A stretch of DNA of 64,000 nucleotides from Roseivirga sp. E12. Its GTDB lineage: Bacteria; Bacteroidota; Bacteroidia; Cytophagales; Cyclobacteriaceae. Below, one piece after another: positions 61,955 through 64,000 of the stretch. The notes below the pieces were generated by a model. The model worked only from the letters and a program-made list of their open reading frames with translations. It was not told the origin of the DNA and ran no database searches. The stretch is taken from positions 1 through 64,000 of the forward strand of contig NZ_JAGFMD010000002.1 of the NCBI RefSeq assembly GCF_017592825.1, in the 5' to 3' direction. A program made the translations under genes and the position numbers. The stretch's first letter is position 1. The number at the start of each line of letters is the position of its first letter.

Positions 61955-63125
61955 TTAAAAGATCTCTCAAAGCGTTCTGACTGATTCCTTCTGGCAAGAT
62001 AAATTGTCGTTTAATTACCTCGTTCTCTACCTGATATTCATCTAACTGAATATCACCTGGCTTAAAACTCCAGAAATCTAGTATTGAAGCGCCCTTTATT
62101 CTATCAATAGCTTCTTGAAGTCCAGAATACTCAATTTTAAAAAGTACCGTTGCCCTCCAGTAGACTGCAGGAATAATCATGGTAGAATAAAAACCGAAGC
62201 AGCCTTTGGCACTTTGAACAATTCGATTAAAATTCTCAACCTCTTTCAGGTAAGTGATATTTTCGTGTTGTGGAAGCCAATCAGAACGATAAGATTCTGG
62301 ATGCAATTTGATTAAAAGCTTAGCCTTTTTACTCAAACAAAACTCATTCAGCTTATTATAAAACTCAATCATCTTTACTTTTGAGACCGTTTCTTCACCA
62401 AAAGAATTTTCGGCCAAAGCTTGGTCTATGTGCAAATAGAAACCTTCTTCCATCAAGTTTTCTTCCACCTCCAAATAAGGAATTAACTCCGGACTACCTA
62501 TATATTTGATCTGCTCATCACTTACCTGTTCGATTTCTTTATGAATAGTTGCGTTAAAAGGACTAAAACACAAATACTGACTTGCCTTTTTTAGTTTTAA
62601 TGGAAAATATTTGGCAGTCCAATATGCTCCCTTTTTCTGTTGTAACTTGGTATATAGTGCAATTAAGACCAGCTTAATCTGATCCGTACCTTTCAATGAG
62701 TTGCGAATAAATGAGAGTGAACTAAATGCTTTTTCTGACTGCTCCTGCTTAACCATTTGCACTACATCCTTCTTTCTCCAAAGCTTTTCTCTCGTGCGGT
62801 AATCACGATAATTAGTGAAAATTCCGTGTTGAAGAATGTACGTTTTTATACCTTCTTTTTGTGCTGTATGATTCAAAGCCATACTTAGACCAGACTCAAT
62901 CGACATGAATATGATACCATCAGGCATCAACTTCTTTAAAATGTCTTGAGCCGAATCGAATTCAGACCAATAGCAACATTTAAAATCATTTGCAAAGTTC
63001 GGCACTTTAGGAAAAGTGGATGGAAGAAAAGTAAGTTGAAAATCATCTTTCAAATCCACAAAGACTTTTACCCAGTCCTTTCGAATTGTAGGCCAAATAA
63101 GCAGATAGTGTTTTTTATCAGACAA
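61947..63125 (-). CDS. GT-B-like polysaccharide protein, unassigned
   Basis: 392 residues. No clear family match from memory; the layout (KKHYLLIWPTIRKDWVKV, KTYILQHGIFTNYRDYR, YLCFSPFNATIHKEI, LLIKLHPESYRSDWLP, GCFGFYSTMIIPAVYW) resembles GT-B enzymes such as capsule sialyl/polysialyl- or CDP-glycerol-type transferases, where KLHP and a Ser/Thr-rich SxTST-like loop bind the CMP or CDP end. A nonulosonic-acid transferase would fit the neighbouring NeuB-type gene. It is the first gene after a 79-bp gap. Confidence 0.6.
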   Translation of the reverse strand: MSDKKHYLLIWPTIRKDWVKVFVDLKDDFQLTFLPSTFPKVPNFANDFKCCYWSEFDSAQDILKKLMPDGIIFMSIESGLSMALNHTAQKEGIKTYILQHGIFTNYRDYRTREKLWRKKDVVQMVKQEQSEKAFSSLSFIRNSLKGTDQIKLVLIALYTKLQQKKGAYWTAKYFPLKLKKASQYLCFSPFNATIHKEIEQVSDEQIKYIGSPELIPYLEVEENLMEEGFYLHIDQALAENSFGEETVSKVKMIEFYNKLNEFCLSKKAKLLIKLHPESYRSDWLPQHENITYLKEVENFNRIVQSAKGCFGFYSTMIIPAVYWRATVLFKIEYSGLQEAIDRIKGASILDFWSFKPGDIQLDEYQVENEVIKRQFILPEGISQNALRDLLNE

Positions 63126-63204
63126 TCCAGATTAAATATAGGAGGTTCTCTTCCTTTAGGCAGACAGGTTCGGTTGCAAACGCCCTATGAATGACAACAA
63201 TCAC

Positions 63205-64000
<796 letters not shown>

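Overview
The window looks like a chromosomal segment from a marine-type member of the Bacteroidota, most likely Cytophagales (Roseivirga/Fulvivirga-like). This is inferred from gene content: TamL-type BamA homologue, DUF5683 gene beside parAB, MORN/YwqK-type secreted proteins, fused E1 dehydrogenase. The promoters agree: the Bacteroidota -7 element TAnnTTTG recurs 10-40 nt ahead of start codons, and in three places it sits exactly 20 bp after a -33 TTG. No species assignment can be made from sequence alone.

Layout. 1-390: three short tandem-repeat arrays ahead of a thiolase. 0.4-13.2 kb: housekeeping genes (thiolase, secreted MORN protein, purC, STAS protein, ribonuclease Z, YhhQ transporter, rRNA/tRNA methyltransferase, TamL outer-membrane assembly lipoprotein, fused 2-oxoacid dehydrogenase E1, hemF, PAP2 phosphatase). 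13.2-17.6 kb: a NarL-type two-component pair preceded by an overlapping 59-codon ORF, the SRP RNA gene (ffs), a glycerol facilitator, a possible 52-codon membrane peptide and an Lrp regulator. 17.8-22 kb: accessory genes (lipoprotein adenosine-deaminase-like enzyme, a short SSB without the usual acidic tail, a zinc-ribbon protein, a lipoprotein, a cytoplasmic-looking NlpC/P60-like cysteine hydrolase). 22.2-36.5 kb: mostly core genes (transaldolase-like fsa, ftsE, an ECF sigma/anti-sigma pair, cca, pyrG-yidC, parA-parB-DUF5683-dapB, ung, apaG, two methyltransferases). 37-47.7 kb: a coiled-coil membrane protein, an MFS transporter plus lipoprotein pullulanase under a LacI-type operator candidate, phzF/eamA, bcp, two paralogous outer-membrane barrel genes flanking lolD, sucC and a tRNA-Arg.

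47.7-64 kb, all on the minus strand, is one surface-polysaccharide locus read right to left: NeuB-type nonulosonate synthase (cut by the window edge), KdsC-type phosphatase, a GT-B-like protein, three GT4 glycosyltransferases, a SAM methyltransferase, MBOAT acyltransferase plus SGNH partner, another GT4, a polytopic polymerase candidate, another GT4, and a PglC-PglD-PglE-PglF block. That last block matches the enzymes that make UDP-N,N'-diacetylbacillosamine and transfer the sugar phosphate to a lipid carrier. Most genes overlap by 1-23 bp, so they are probably co-transcribed in a few units.

The best candidates for something new are: the small acidic/Gly-Pro-rich ORF overlapping the sensor kinase; the transcription terminator whose T-tract directly abuts the MORN gene start codon; the paired outer-membrane barrels; the 10/21-bp phased repeats by ssb; the isolated cysteine hydrolase; and the acyl-decorated, nonulosonate/bacillosamine-containing polysaccharide locus with its unassigned polymerase and glycosyltransferase.
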